Positions 41,794 through 49,666 of a stretch of DNA of 64,000 nt are shown here, piece by piece. This DNA comes from CAWKKW01 sp963850345 (GTDB taxonomy: Bacteria; Acidobacteriota; Terriglobia; Terriglobales; Acidobacteriaceae), in the NCBI GenBank assembly GCA_963850345.1, contig CAWKKW010000005.1:744001-808000 (forward strand), in the 5' to 3' direction. The notes under the pieces are model-generated. The model was not told where the DNA came from. It worked only from the letters and a program-made list of their open reading frames with translations, and made no database searches. Position 1 is the stretch's first letter. Every line of letters starts with the position of its first letter. The position numbers and the translations under genes are program-made.

Positions 41794-42288
41794 TCAGAAT
41801 CGCGAGACGATGAGGATCCCGCCGCCGATGGCCAGCGCATCTTCGAGCAACGCAATCGGTAGATCGGGGAAGTGTTGTTGCACGGTGAGCCAGCGGCGCA
41901 GCGAGTAGCCCGCGAAGGCTCCGGCGACTCCGCCGATGGCGCCCAAAATGGCGCCGAGCAGCAGCGAATTTTGCGAGGAGATGCACACGGCCGCGCCGCA
42001 GCCTGCGCCGAAGATGCAGCGGACGGCCAGCGGACCGGGGCTGATGCGGCTTGGAACCTGCGGCAGCTTGTCGCCGATCCACTCCCCGATCGCGAAGAGC
42101 GTGAAGACAATGAGTGAAATTTTGTTCGCCAGGAACGAGAGGGGAGATCCGCTCAGTTTGAGCCAGCCGAGATGGGCTCCCCAACAGACCGCGGCAGGCC
42201 CTGTCATGGAGCGAAGACCGGTGACACAGCCGATGAGAAACGCGAGGAGAAGGGGAAGAGCGCTCGAACTAGTCATCGCTTGTACCAT
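41794..42288 (-). CDS. DUF4126-family membrane protein
   Basis: A 164-residue protein with about four membrane helices: LPLLLAFLIGCVTGLR near residue 10, ISLIVFTLFAIGEWIGD near 58, a Gly-rich LLLGAILGAIGGVAGAFAGY near 108 and ALAIGGGILIVSRF at the end. The TGLRSMTGPA segment and the WIGDKLP element are typical of DUF4126. A second ATG 12 bases downstream is possible; ATG 42288 has GAGGAAAA in front. It lies just upstream of the MerA-like gene. The function of the family is unknown. Confidence 0.78.
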   Translation of the reverse strand: MVQAMTSSSALPLLLAFLIGCVTGLRSMTGPAAVCWGAHLGWLKLSGSPLSFLANKISLIVFTLFAIGEWIGDKLPQVPSRISPGPLAVRCIFGAGCGAAVCISSQNSLLLGAILGAIGGVAGAFAGYSLRRWLTVQQHFPDLPIALLEDALAIGGGILIVSRF

Positions 42289-42316
42289 CGACGATTTTCC
42301 TCAGCCATGTCAAACC

Positions 42317-43288
42317 TCAGTCGATGTTCAGAAGGAGCTTGCCGGTGGTTTTGCGGGAGGCGAGATCGATGTGGGCCTGGCTTGCTTCGGCGAGCGGGTA
42401 GGTGTGTTCGCAGCGGACTCTTAATTTGCCGGTCTGCACCCAGGTAAGAACTTCGCCGGCACGGGCGGTGAGTTCTTCGCGGGTAAGCACGTAGTGGGGC
42501 AGAGAGGGACGGGTGACAAAGAGCGAACCCTTGGTGCTGATGGTAATCAGGTCGAAGGGAGGGACGGCTCCGCTCGATCCGCCAAACAGGACCATCATGC
42601 CGCGAGGGCGGAGGCAGTTGAGAGACTGGTCGAAGGTAGTCTTGCCGACAGAGTCGTAAACCACGTCGACGCCGGCACCCTCGGTCAACCTGCGTGTCTC
42701 GCTTTCGAAGTCGGCCTGGGTGTAGAGAATGATGTCGGCGGCTCCGGCCTCGCGCGCGAGCTGGGCCTTCTCTTCGGTGGAGACGGTGGCGATGACGCGA
42801 GCTCCGATCTGCGACGCCATCTGGGTGAGCAGCAGGCCTACGCCTCCGGCGGCAGCATGGACCAGTGCGGTATGGCCGCGTTTTAATGGGAACGTCGACT
42901 GTGACAAATAGTGCGCGGTCATTCCCTGGAGCATCACGGCGGCGGCTTGCGAGAGATCGACGCCTTCGGGGACAGCAATGAGCTTGGCGGCGGGAACGAC
43001 GGCGTATTCCGCATAGGTGCCGAGCACGCCGCACCAGGCGACGCGATCGCCCTTGGCGAATTCGCGGACACCTTCTCCAGTTTCTTCGACGACGCCGGCG
43101 GCTTCCTGGCCGGGAACGAAAGGGAGCGGAACCTTGTAGCGGCCTTCGCGCTGGTAGATGTCGATGAAGTTGACGCCCGAGGCATGGAGTTTGACCAGGA
43201 CCTCGCCGGCATTGGGGGTAGGGGTTGCGATGTCGGCCAGGACGAGGTGCTCTGGGCCGCCGGTCTGGGCAATTTGGATGGCTTTCAT
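42317..43288 (-). CDS. NADPH:quinone oxidoreductase (zeta-crystallin type)
   Basis: A 323-residue zinc-free medium-chain reductase. ATG 43288 is used; a GTG precedes it directly. The family motif PGQEAAGVVEETGEGV is present, as are GTYAEYAVVPA, the Rossmann motif AAAGGVGLLLTQMA and DVVYDSVGKTTFDQSL. No zinc-binding cysteines are seen. It reduces quinones by one or two electrons at the expense of NADPH. It is divergent from the arsR operon, and a palindrome sits just in front. Confidence 0.88.
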   Translation of the reverse strand: MKAIQIAQTGGPEHLVLADIATPTPNAGEVLVKLHASGVNFIDIYQREGRYKVPLPFVPGQEAAGVVEETGEGVREFAKGDRVAWCGVLGTYAEYAVVPAAKLIAVPEGVDLSQAAAVMLQGMTAHYLSQSTFPLKRGHTALVHAAAGGVGLLLTQMASQIGARVIATVSTEEKAQLAREAGAADIILYTQADFESETRRLTEGAGVDVVYDSVGKTTFDQSLNCLRPRGMMVLFGGSSGAVPPFDLITISTKGSLFVTRPSLPHYVLTREELTARAGEVLTWVQTGKLRVRCEHTYPLAEASQAHIDLASRKTTGKLLLNID

Positions 43289-43297
43289 CACTAGTTA

Positions 43298-43309
43298 AGA
43301 ATGCATTCT
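43298..43309. promoter_or_regulatory. Palindrome upstream of the quinone oxidoreductase gene
   Basis: AGAATGCATTCT is a perfect 12-base palindrome 9 bases before the start codon of the reductase gene. Its position fits an operator, and redox-sensing MarR- or HxlR-type regulators often control such genes. The cognate regulator is not identified and chance cannot be ruled out. Confidence 0.4.
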
Positions 43310-43395
43310 GGCTGGGGTTTGCGCAAACTGGGGTGGATGGTGGCGGCGATCGCAAGGAGGAGCGGGACAGGTCATGATCGATCGGGGAAATATAT

Positions 43396-43451
43396 TCAAC
43401 CGATTGGTTGACAAGGGCGATACATTGCCCTATACTCAACCTCATGGTTGA
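43396..43451 (+). promoter_or_regulatory. Promoter with twin ArsR-type operators
   Basis: A near-perfect sigma70 promoter: TTGACA at 43408-43413, 17-base spacer, TATACT at 43431-43436. Two copies of the inverted repeat TCAACC-N4-GGTTGA lie at 43396-43411 (overlapping the -35) and 43436-43451 (overlapping the -10 end and the start codon). The repressor encoded just downstream is the obvious ligand. Transcription should begin at about 43442-43444, that is, at the ATG of arsR (43444), so the mRNA is predicted to be leaderless. Confidence 0.85.
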
Positions 43452-43794
43452 ATTATCCAGTGCAAGTTTGGATGCTGTCTTTCACGCACTCTCGGATGGG
43501 ACCCGGCGAGCGATTTTGCGGGACATCACGAGGAAGCAGAAGACGGTGAACGAAATTGCGGAGCCATACCCAATGTCACTGGCGGCAGTCTCGAAACACC
43601 TGCAGGTGCTGGAGAGGGCGAGGCTGATCGAACGGGAGCGGAAGGGAACGTTTCGAATGGTGCGATTAAAACCGGAGACTCTACAGGCGGCGAAGGATTG
43701 GCTTGCCTACTATGAAACCTTCTGGACGGACCGGTTGGATTCCCTCCAGAGACACCTGGAATCGGCGGAGACGCTGGGAGAGGATGCTGAGTAA
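43444..43794 (+). CDS. ArsR-family transcriptional repressor
   Basis: A 116-residue winged-helix regulator, starting at ATG 43444. The fold is clear: LDAVFHALSDGTRRAILRD, NEIAEPYPMSLAAVSKHLQV and LERARLIERERKGTFRMVRL. There is no metal-binding Cys pair, so it belongs to the non-metal ArsR branch commonly paired with AHSA1/SRPBCC proteins. Twin operators overlap its own promoter. It abuts the SRPBCC gene (TAA then ATG). Confidence 0.92.
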   Translation: MVELSSASLDAVFHALSDGTRRAILRDITRKQKTVNEIAEPYPMSLAAVSKHLQVLERARLIERERKGTFRMVRLKPETLQAAKDWLAYYETFWTDRLDSLQRHLESAETLGEDAE

Positions 43795-44289
43795 ATGGAG
43801 ACACTGGAGCAGAGCAAGGCGGGCACTGTGACGAGAGAAGCGACGCAACTGGAGATGACGCGGGTGATCCGGACGAGCCGGGTCAAGGTCTACGAGGCGT
43901 GGACGCGGCCGGAGGTATTGCAGCAGTGGTTCGGGCCGGGGCAAATGACGGTGCCGAGCGCGAGGCTCGATGCGCGGGAAGGCGGCGAATACGCGATCGA
44001 GATGGCCGGATCCGGGACTTGCAATGACCAGCCGGAGGTTAAGTCGGGGAGTCGATTCGTTCGCGGCGTCTACCAGCAGGTGGTGCCGAACGAGAGGTTG
44101 CAGTTCACATGGCGGCCGGACTGGACGCCGGACGAGACTTCGCTGGTGACGATCTCGTTCCGCGATGTGGAAGGTGGAACCGAGATCACGCTGAAGCATG
44201 AACGGTTTGCTACCGAGGCTTCGCGTGACGGACACGAGAAGGGCTGGGGCGCGTCTCTGTCGAAGATGGCAGGCCTACTCGAGGACTAG
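43795..44289 (+). CDS. AHSA1/SRPBCC-domain protein
   Basis: A 164-residue ligand-binding-fold protein (START-like, Hsp90-ATPase-activator homologue). Typical segments are MTRVIRTSRVKVYEAWTRPEVLQQWFGP, split here as VYEAWTRPE and WFGPG, then EGGEYAIEM, GVYQQVVPNERLQFTW and TLKHERF near the end, with GWGASLSKMAGLLE at the C-terminus. It starts on the base after the arsR stop codon. ArsR plus AHSA1 pairs are widespread, and their ligands are largely unknown. Confidence 0.9.
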   Translation: METLEQSKAGTVTREATQLEMTRVIRTSRVKVYEAWTRPEVLQQWFGPGQMTVPSARLDAREGGEYAIEMAGSGTCNDQPEVKSGSRFVRGVYQQVVPNERLQFTWRPDWTPDETSLVTISFRDVEGGTEITLKHERFATEASRDGHEKGWGASLSKMAGLLED

Positions 44290-44295
44290 TTCGAT

Positions 44296-44730
44296 ATGGC
44301 AACACTCCGCAAGAAGAAACCCGCAGCAGAGCCAGTGGATGGTTCTGCTGCGGGTGCGGTTTTTACTCCGGGTGCAGCTTCGAGGTTTACTCCGGGTTCG
44401 GCTTCGAGAATCGATATTGAGGCTGCGCGGAGCTTTGCGGCGGCGAAGCTGGGTGGGGCGGAGGTAGCGCAGAAGTTTGGCAACGCCTCGTTTTCGATTG
44501 GCGGCAAGGTGTTCGCGTTCACGCGGCCGAATGGGCTGGTGTTGAAGCTGCCGGCTGAAGTTTTGCGGGATGTGATCGGCAAGCGTGAGGCTGCTCCGCT
44601 GGTGATGGGCAAGCGGGTGATGCGGGAGTGGGTTCTGCTGCACCTCGATGGACCGGAGCAATACCGCGAGGAGCTGGAGCTGCTGCGTATTGCGATGGCA
44701 TTTGTATCTCAAGGTTCAGCACCGCGATGA
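44296..44730 (+). CDS. YjbR/TfoX-N-like small protein
   Basis: A 144-residue protein. After a Lys/Pro/Ala-rich N-terminal tail (about 40 residues), the core FGNASFSIGGKVFAFTRPNG, VLKLPAEV and EWVLLHLDGPEQYREELELL matches the small alpha/beta fold shared by MmcQ/YjbR and the TfoX N-terminal domain. It follows the AHSA1 gene by 6 bases and is the third gene of the operon. The function is unknown. The extended, repeated tail (FTPGAASRFTPGSASR) is unusual. Confidence 0.72.
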   Translation: MATLRKKKPAAEPVDGSAAGAVFTPGAASRFTPGSASRIDIEAARSFAAAKLGGAEVAQKFGNASFSIGGKVFAFTRPNGLVLKLPAEVLRDVIGKREAAPLVMGKRVMREWVLLHLDGPEQYREELELLRIAMAFVSQGSAPR

Positions 44731-44769
44731 CACATCGCATGAACTGCGAGTCGAGGCAGGACGATTTCC

Positions 44770-45530
44770 GTGTAATGAACTACGCGCCGAGCCTCAACGC
44801 TCCAGCTCGCCGATATCATTGAGCTATGTGAATATCTGGCCAGCAATGTCTATGCTCGTGATGGCATGCCCCAGCATCGACGCGGCATCTCGAGATATGT
44901 CCGTTGACGTTTCTGGTGCGAACGCTGAGGCGCGAGATATGTCGTTTCTCATCGAGTTCGCGCAAACGCTCCCCGACACAGACATGTCTGAACTCGCAGC
45001 GATGCGCTATCGCTGGGGAGGCATGGCTGCGCTGCTTAGCGCATCGCGGGATCAGCGGGTGCGTGCTTTAATTTCTCCGGATGGCTCGTTTCGCTACTCC
45101 AGTGGCAAAGTGCAGGAGGCCGACAATGTTCACCCTGACAGATGACGATCTCCTCTGCTTGTCTTCAGCAGGTCTGAGGAGACGGTAGAGACCTCGGATG
45201 CGATGCGCCGGCAAAGCGGGCCGATGAGACCGCGCCGAATGTTCAATATGAATGACTCGCGGTGATTTGCTTCGTGTTCATCTGCCTGGTATGTCTCATT
45301 TTCAATCGAGCTCTCTATATCAGCGAAGCGAGCGGTTCAGGAGAGAGGCGCTGCAGTTCGCCCGGCGGATTATTCGCTCGAAGAAGGCGTAGAGTGCTAT
45401 AACTGGATGGCTCGGTATACCGTGGAGTTCGTGAACGTCTATCTGAAGCGGGATGCGGAGGCGATGGAATTTCTAGGCGTACGCCACGGACATCATGTTC
45501 CTCCGCATTTGATGTGGCGCGTTTCCAACC
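44770..45530 (+). pseudogene. Decayed alpha/beta-hydrolase (dienelactone-hydrolase-like)
   Basis: Successive fragments of one hydrolase are scattered over three frames: YAPSLNAPA (about 44781), DIIELCEYLASN (about 44811), then VMACPSIDAASRDMSVDV to SFRYSSGKVQEADNVHPD (about 44850-45140), QMTIS, GDLLRVHLPGMSHFQSSSLYQRSERF (given here as GDLLRVHLPGMSHF and SSLYQRSERF, about 45260-45335), and finally SLEEGVECYNWMARYTVEF through EAMEFL with a PPHLMWRVSN tail (about 45370-45530). At least four frame changes are needed. The nucleophile elbow, normally G-x-S-x-G-G, reads YRWGGM, so the catalytic serine is lost as well. The first domain segment is missing. The family call rests on fold-typical pattern and order, not on a database search. 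Confidence 0.7.
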
Positions 45531-45600
45531 AGCAACGAGTAGACAGGTCTCGCCAATACGCCATCCACAAATTGAAGAGTCTCAACAGCGATCAGACGCG

Positions 45601-46035
45601 TTACGTGTTGGCTGGGCGGATGGGGCCGCTGCCTGAGAGGCGGGGTTCGCGGTAGCTCAAGGTGGCGTGGTGCGGACTGGGATTTCGCACCTTGGAGGGA
45701 CGGCCGCCGGTGCGCATCCGCTGGTCGGCTTCGGCCCAGGTGGGCAGGGCAGATTCGGCCTGTTCCCAATGAACGATGGAAGCCTCGTCGCACCAGTGCA
45801 GGAGTCGCGGCATGGCCGCCGAATGGGCGCCAGCGGTCATGTATCGGCGCATGCTCTCCTGACTGTCCCAAGCGGTCATGGTCCAGAAGGTCCAGCTTCG
45901 ATCGGGCAGAACCTGTCCACCCTGAAACCCTGGAGCAGTCCTGACCTGACGCAGGGAACGCAACGTTCGAAAGGCGAAGAACGGCAGGAAGCGGATCGAA
46001 CGGAGTCTCAAGCGCGTGATGCTGATGAAGGGCAT
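45601..46035 (-). CDS. DUF3291/ABM-like small protein
   Basis: A 144-residue protein opening MPFISITRLRLRSIRFLPFF. The centre (GFQGGQVLPDRSWTFWTMTAWDS, quoted as GGQVLPDRSWTFWTMTAW, then RYMTAGAHSAAMPRLLHWCDEASIVHW) has the ferredoxin-like pattern of monooxygenase-type stress proteins often labelled DUF3291. The Shine-Dalgarno is weak. Its 3' end runs into the tail of the hydrolase pseudogene on the other strand. The function is unknown. Confidence 0.65.
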   Translation of the reverse strand: MPFISITRLRLRSIRFLPFFAFRTLRSLRQVRTAPGFQGGQVLPDRSWTFWTMTAWDSQESMRRYMTAGAHSAAMPRLLHWCDEASIVHWEQAESALPTWAEADQRMRTGGRPSKVRNPSPHHATLSYREPRLSGSGPIRPANT

Positions 46036-46114
46036 GACGGTGCTGGTAGCGCTTCCCTTCTCGATCGCTGAATTGCGAGATGCGGCTCGTTTCTGGGTCG
46101 TGCCGGCTGGCCGT

Positions 46115-47101
46115 TTAGTTGTCGTGGAGCATGCTGGGCTCTTCTGGAGAGCGCAGGCGCACCAGGCGATCGACGGCGTAGGGGGCGCGGTGAGAGGGCT
46201 GGTGGTAGTGGCGGACCTGCAGTTCGCCGAGCAGGCCGATAGCCAGCATCTGAATTCCGGCCAGGACCAGGACGCCGGCGATGACGAAGAGCGGTCCGTG
46301 CTGATCCATCACGTTCTGGTGGGTGAAGAGCTTGAGCATGAGCAGGAACAGCGAGACCGCGCCGCCGGAGAAGACGCCGAGCGCGCCGAAGGTTCCGAAG
46401 AAGTGCAGCGGGCGGGTCATGTACTTAAGCAGGAAGCGGATGGTCAGCAGGTCAAAGAAGACGCGGAAGGTGCGCGAGATGCCGTAGTGGGACTTGCCGC
46501 GTTCGCGATTGACGTTGCGGATGGGGATCTCGCAGATGCTGGCGCCGTACCAGGAGGCGAGCGCGGGGATGAAGCGGTGCATTTCGCCGTAGAGCGGGAT
46601 GTTATGAATGACATCGCGGCGGTAGGCCTTGTAGGTGGTGCCGAAGTCGTGGATGTCGACGCCGGAGAGCTTGGCCATGAGCCAGTTGGCGCAGCGCGAG
46701 GGAATGCGGCGCATGACGAAGTTGTCGATGCGTTCCTTGCGCCAGCCGCTGACGACGTCGTAGCCCTCTTCCAGCTTTTCAAGGAAGTGCGGAATCTCGT
46801 CTGGATCGTGCTGCAGATCGCCGTCCATGGCGAGGATGAATTCGCCCTGCGAATGATCGAACCCAGCGGCAAGGGCGGAGGTCTGTCCGAAGTTCCTGCG
46901 GAGCTTGACAACCAGCACGCGGCTGTCGACCGCGGCAATCTCTTCCAACAATTTGTAGGTGCGGTCGCTCGAGCCGTCGTCCACAAACACCAGTTCAAAG
47001 CTGTCGCCGACCATCTCCATAACGGCCTTGAGGCGGTCGTAGAGGGCGGTTACATTTTCTTCTTCGTTGTGGAAGGGAACAACGATCGAGTATTTCGGCA
47101 T
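46115..47101 (-). CDS. GT2 polyprenyl-phosphate glycosyltransferase (ArnC/GtrB-like)
   Basis: A 328-residue membrane enzyme. The start is set at ATG 47101, where the protein opens MPKYSIVVPFHNEEENV; the open frame upstream overlaps the ltaE end. It has the GT-A motifs FVDDGSSDRT and LAMDGDLQHDPDE (the DxD) and the FGTTYKAYRRDVI segment. Two C-terminal membrane helices are at about 225-255 and 265-290 (PLFVIAGVLVLAGIQMLAIG). It transfers a sugar from a nucleotide donor to undecaprenyl phosphate at the inner membrane. A perfect TATAAT at 47114-47109 lies only 8 bases before the ATG, so the transcript could be leaderless. Confidence 0.88.
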   Translation of the reverse strand: MPKYSIVVPFHNEEENVTALYDRLKAVMEMVGDSFELVFVDDGSSDRTYKLLEEIAAVDSRVLVVKLRRNFGQTSALAAGFDHSQGEFILAMDGDLQHDPDEIPHFLEKLEEGYDVVSGWRKERIDNFVMRRIPSRCANWLMAKLSGVDIHDFGTTYKAYRRDVIHNIPLYGEMHRFIPALASWYGASICEIPIRNVNRERGKSHYGISRTFRVFFDLLTIRFLLKYMTRPLHFFGTFGALGVFSGGAVSLFLLMLKLFTHQNVMDQHGPLFVIAGVLVLAGIQMLAIGLLGELQVRHYHQPSHRAPYAVDRLVRLRSPEEPSMLHDN

Positions 47102-47198
47102 AGTCAGTATTATAGACGCGCCGAGAGGGGCCGCGGATTCGGTGGACGGGTGAATTTCCGTGGCATTTGCGGCACAGTTCGCGGGTAAGTCGCTGGTT

Positions 47199-48284
47199 TC
47201 AGGCGGCTGCAATCTCTTCGGCGAGGATGGCGGCGGCGGCTTCGCAGGCGGTGCGGTCGACGTCGTGGTGGGTAACCAGGCGGAGGGTGTGGGGGCCGAG
47301 GACCTGGCTGGCGAGGACGCCGCGACGCTTCAGCCGGGCGACGAGGGCGTTGGCGTCTGCCTGATGGCGCAGGCTGAAGATCACGATGTTGGTCTGAACG
47401 GTTTCTAGATCAATGTCCGCCTCGGGGAGCGTGGCGATCTGTTCGGCCAGGTAGCGGGCGTTGGCGTGGTCTTCAGCAAGGCGTTGGGTCATCTGTTCGA
47501 GGGCAATGAGGCCGGGAGCAGCGAGGATTCCGGCCTGGCGCATGCCGCCACCGAGGGATTTGCGGTAAATCCGGGCGCGTTCGATGAGCGCGGCGCTACC
47601 GACGAGCAAGGAGCCGACCGGGGCGCAGAGCCCTTTGGAGAGGCAGAACATGACGGTGTCGAAGCCGGCGGTGAGCCTGGCGACGGGGACGCCGAGGGCG
47701 GTGGCGGCGTTGAAGATGCGGGCACCGTCGAGGTGGACGGGGAGGCCGGCGTTTTTGGCGCCGGTCCAGACCTGCTCCATGACGTCGAGCGGGGTAACGG
47801 TGCCGCCGGCCATGTTGTGGGAGTTCTCCAGGCAGATGAGGCCGGTGCGGGCCCGATTTCGGCTGTGGCCGGAGATCCACGGCTGGATGCGGTCCCACGA
47901 GAGAACGCCCCGGTGGCCGGCAACGGGGCGCAACTGGCAGCCGGAGAAGGCGGCGACCATGGCCATCTCCCAATCCTGCACGTGGGCCAGCGATTCGCAG
48001 ATGACCTCCTGTCCCGGCTGGGTGTGAACGCGGATGGCGATCTGGTTGCCCATGGTGCCGGTGGGGACGAAGAGGGCGGCTTCGCGGCCGAAGATCTCGG
48101 CGGCACGAGCTTCAAGGCGGTTCACGGCGGGGTCTTCGGTATAGACATCGTCGCCGACCTCGGCCTGGGCGATGGCGGCCCGCATAGCCGGGGTGGGCTG
48201 GGTGACGGTGTCACTGCGCAGGTCGATGACGCGGGTGCGGCGTTCTTCGACTGGCTGAGCTAGGGGCAAAGTCTGCGATGACAT
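47199..48284 (-). CDS. ltaE: Low-specificity L-threonine aldolase
   Basis: A 361-residue PLP enzyme that splits threonine or allo-threonine into glycine and acetaldehyde. ATG 48284 is chosen; the upstream extension is not family-like. It shows VIDLRSDTVTQPTPAMR, GDDVYTEDPAVNRLE, FVPTGTMGNQIAI, VHLDGARIFNAA and the PLP lysine in MFCLSKGLCAPVGS. The length is normal. It is 25 bases after hemW and may share its transcript. Confidence 0.92.
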   Translation of the reverse strand: MSSQTLPLAQPVEERRTRVIDLRSDTVTQPTPAMRAAIAQAEVGDDVYTEDPAVNRLEARAAEIFGREAALFVPTGTMGNQIAIRVHTQPGQEVICESLAHVQDWEMAMVAAFSGCQLRPVAGHRGVLSWDRIQPWISGHSRNRARTGLICLENSHNMAGGTVTPLDVMEQVWTGAKNAGLPVHLDGARIFNAATALGVPVARLTAGFDTVMFCLSKGLCAPVGSLLVGSAALIERARIYRKSLGGGMRQAGILAAPGLIALEQMTQRLAEDHANARYLAEQIATLPEADIDLETVQTNIVIFSLRHQADANALVARLKRRGVLASQVLGPHTLRLVTHHDVDRTACEAAAAILAEEIAAA

Positions 48285-48309
48285 GGAGAACAGATCCTCA
48301 TGTGGAGCT

Positions 48310-49569
48310 TTAAGTAATTTCAAGGGCGAAGGCGCTCGGCTGGGGAGCTTGCAGGAACGGTTCGAAGACCTCATTGGAGAGCAGGCGACCGCGATGTGTC
48401 AGCGAGACATGGTCACCATCCTGCTGGAGCAGCCCCTGGTCGATGGATGCCGACAGGACGGGGCTGAAGGCGGCAATCGCTTCCGAGCCGAATTCGGAAC
48501 GGAGGGCTGGGAGGCTCACGCCGGCGTTGAGGCGCAGGCCAAGGAACCAGGCCTCTTCCAGTTCTTCGCTGGGAGTGAGCCAGCGGTATTCGGTAGCGGC
48601 CGGGGCGTGCAAGTAGCCGTCGAGCTGGTCGGGAGTTTCGAAACGGACGGCAGTTCTCTGCTGAGTTCTCATCTGCCCAAAGCTTTGCGGCTCGGAGCGC
48701 AGCATGGAGTGGGCGTCGAGGCCGAAGCCCAGGTACGGCTGACGTCGCCAGTACTTGTTGTTGTGCCGCGACTCGGAGCCGGGTTGGGCGAAGTTGGAGA
48801 TTTCGTATTGCGGAAGGCCAGCGCGGGCGAGGATGTCGGCGGCCTGGAGGTATAGGTCGGCGACGAGGTCTTCATTGGGAACCGAGCCCGCGTGGTACTT
48901 GCCGGAGCCGGAGAGCAGTTCACGGCCGAGGCGGGAATCTTCGTCGATTTCAAGCATGTAGACGCTGGCGTGGGTCACGCCGGACTCGATGAGGGTCTGG
49001 AGGGACTGCTGCCACGAGACGGCGGTCTGGTAGGGCAGGCCGGCGATGAGGTCAACGCTGATGCGCGGGATGCCGGCGGCCTGCATGCGGCGCAGGTCGT
49101 CGAGGGCGATTTCGCGCGTGTGAAGACGGCCAGTGACTGCGGCTTCGCGGTCGTTGAAGGACTGGACGCCGAAGCTGGTGCGATTGACACCGACCTGGAG
49201 CATGGCGTCGAGGAAGGCGTCGGAGATCTGGCCAGGTGCGCACTCGAGGGTGATTTCGGCATCGTTGTGGACTTCAAATTCATCTCGGATTGCGGAGAAG
49301 AGGCGGACGAGCAGATCGGGCGGCAGGGTGCTGGGCGTTCCGCCACCGAGGTAGACGGTGTCGACGCTGTGAGGGAGTTGGATTCCCTGCCGGGCGAGGG
49401 TCTGGCGGGCGGAGCGGATGTCTTCGATGAGGCGTTCGGTATAGCGGACCAGGGAGCTCTCGGGAAAGACTCCGGACGCGAAGTTGCAGTAGGTGCACTT
49501 CGAGCGGCAGAACGGGACCGAGATGTAGAGGCCGAGGGGGTCCATGGTGGTCTGCTTGTATTTTCCCAT
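48310..49569 (-). CDS. hemW: Radical SAM heme chaperone HemW
   Basis: A 419-residue protein with the radical-SAM cluster motif Cys21-x3-Cys25-x2-Cys28 (PFCRSKCTYCNF). The aromatic pair YCNF distinguishes HemW from oxygen-independent HemN, and there is no HemN N-terminal domain. Further signatures are YLGGGTPSTLP, NRTSFGVQSFND and ISVDLIAGLPYQ. HemW binds heme and delivers it to membrane cytochromes; many databases still list it as coproporphyrinogen oxidase. Start ATG 49569 follows AGGCGGG; a second ATG lies 24 bases inside. Confidence 0.92.
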   Translation of the reverse strand: MGKYKQTTMDPLGLYISVPFCRSKCTYCNFASGVFPESSLVRYTERLIEDIRSARQTLARQGIQLPHSVDTVYLGGGTPSTLPPDLLVRLFSAIRDEFEVHNDAEITLECAPGQISDAFLDAMLQVGVNRTSFGVQSFNDREAAVTGRLHTREIALDDLRRMQAAGIPRISVDLIAGLPYQTAVSWQQSLQTLIESGVTHASVYMLEIDEDSRLGRELLSGSGKYHAGSVPNEDLVADLYLQAADILARAGLPQYEISNFAQPGSESRHNNKYWRRQPYLGFGLDAHSMLRSEPQSFGQMRTQQRTAVRFETPDQLDGYLHAPAATEYRWLTPSEELEEAWFLGLRLNAGVSLPALRSEFGSEAIAAFSPVLSASIDQGLLQQDGDHVSLTHRGRLLSNEVFEPFLQAPQPSAFALEIT

Positions 49570-49666
49570 GTCCCGCCTATGGGGTTGACGAAATAGGGTT
49601 CGGGGGCGGAGGCGGGAAACGGCAACTTGATGACGCTACACAACGTAGAATAGGAAACTGGGAACG

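Noticed and set aside
44648..45145. A 165-codon open frame as an intact gene
   Set aside because: Only its second half resembles a hydrolase; the flanking parts of the same protein lie in other frames, so it is part of a pseudogene.
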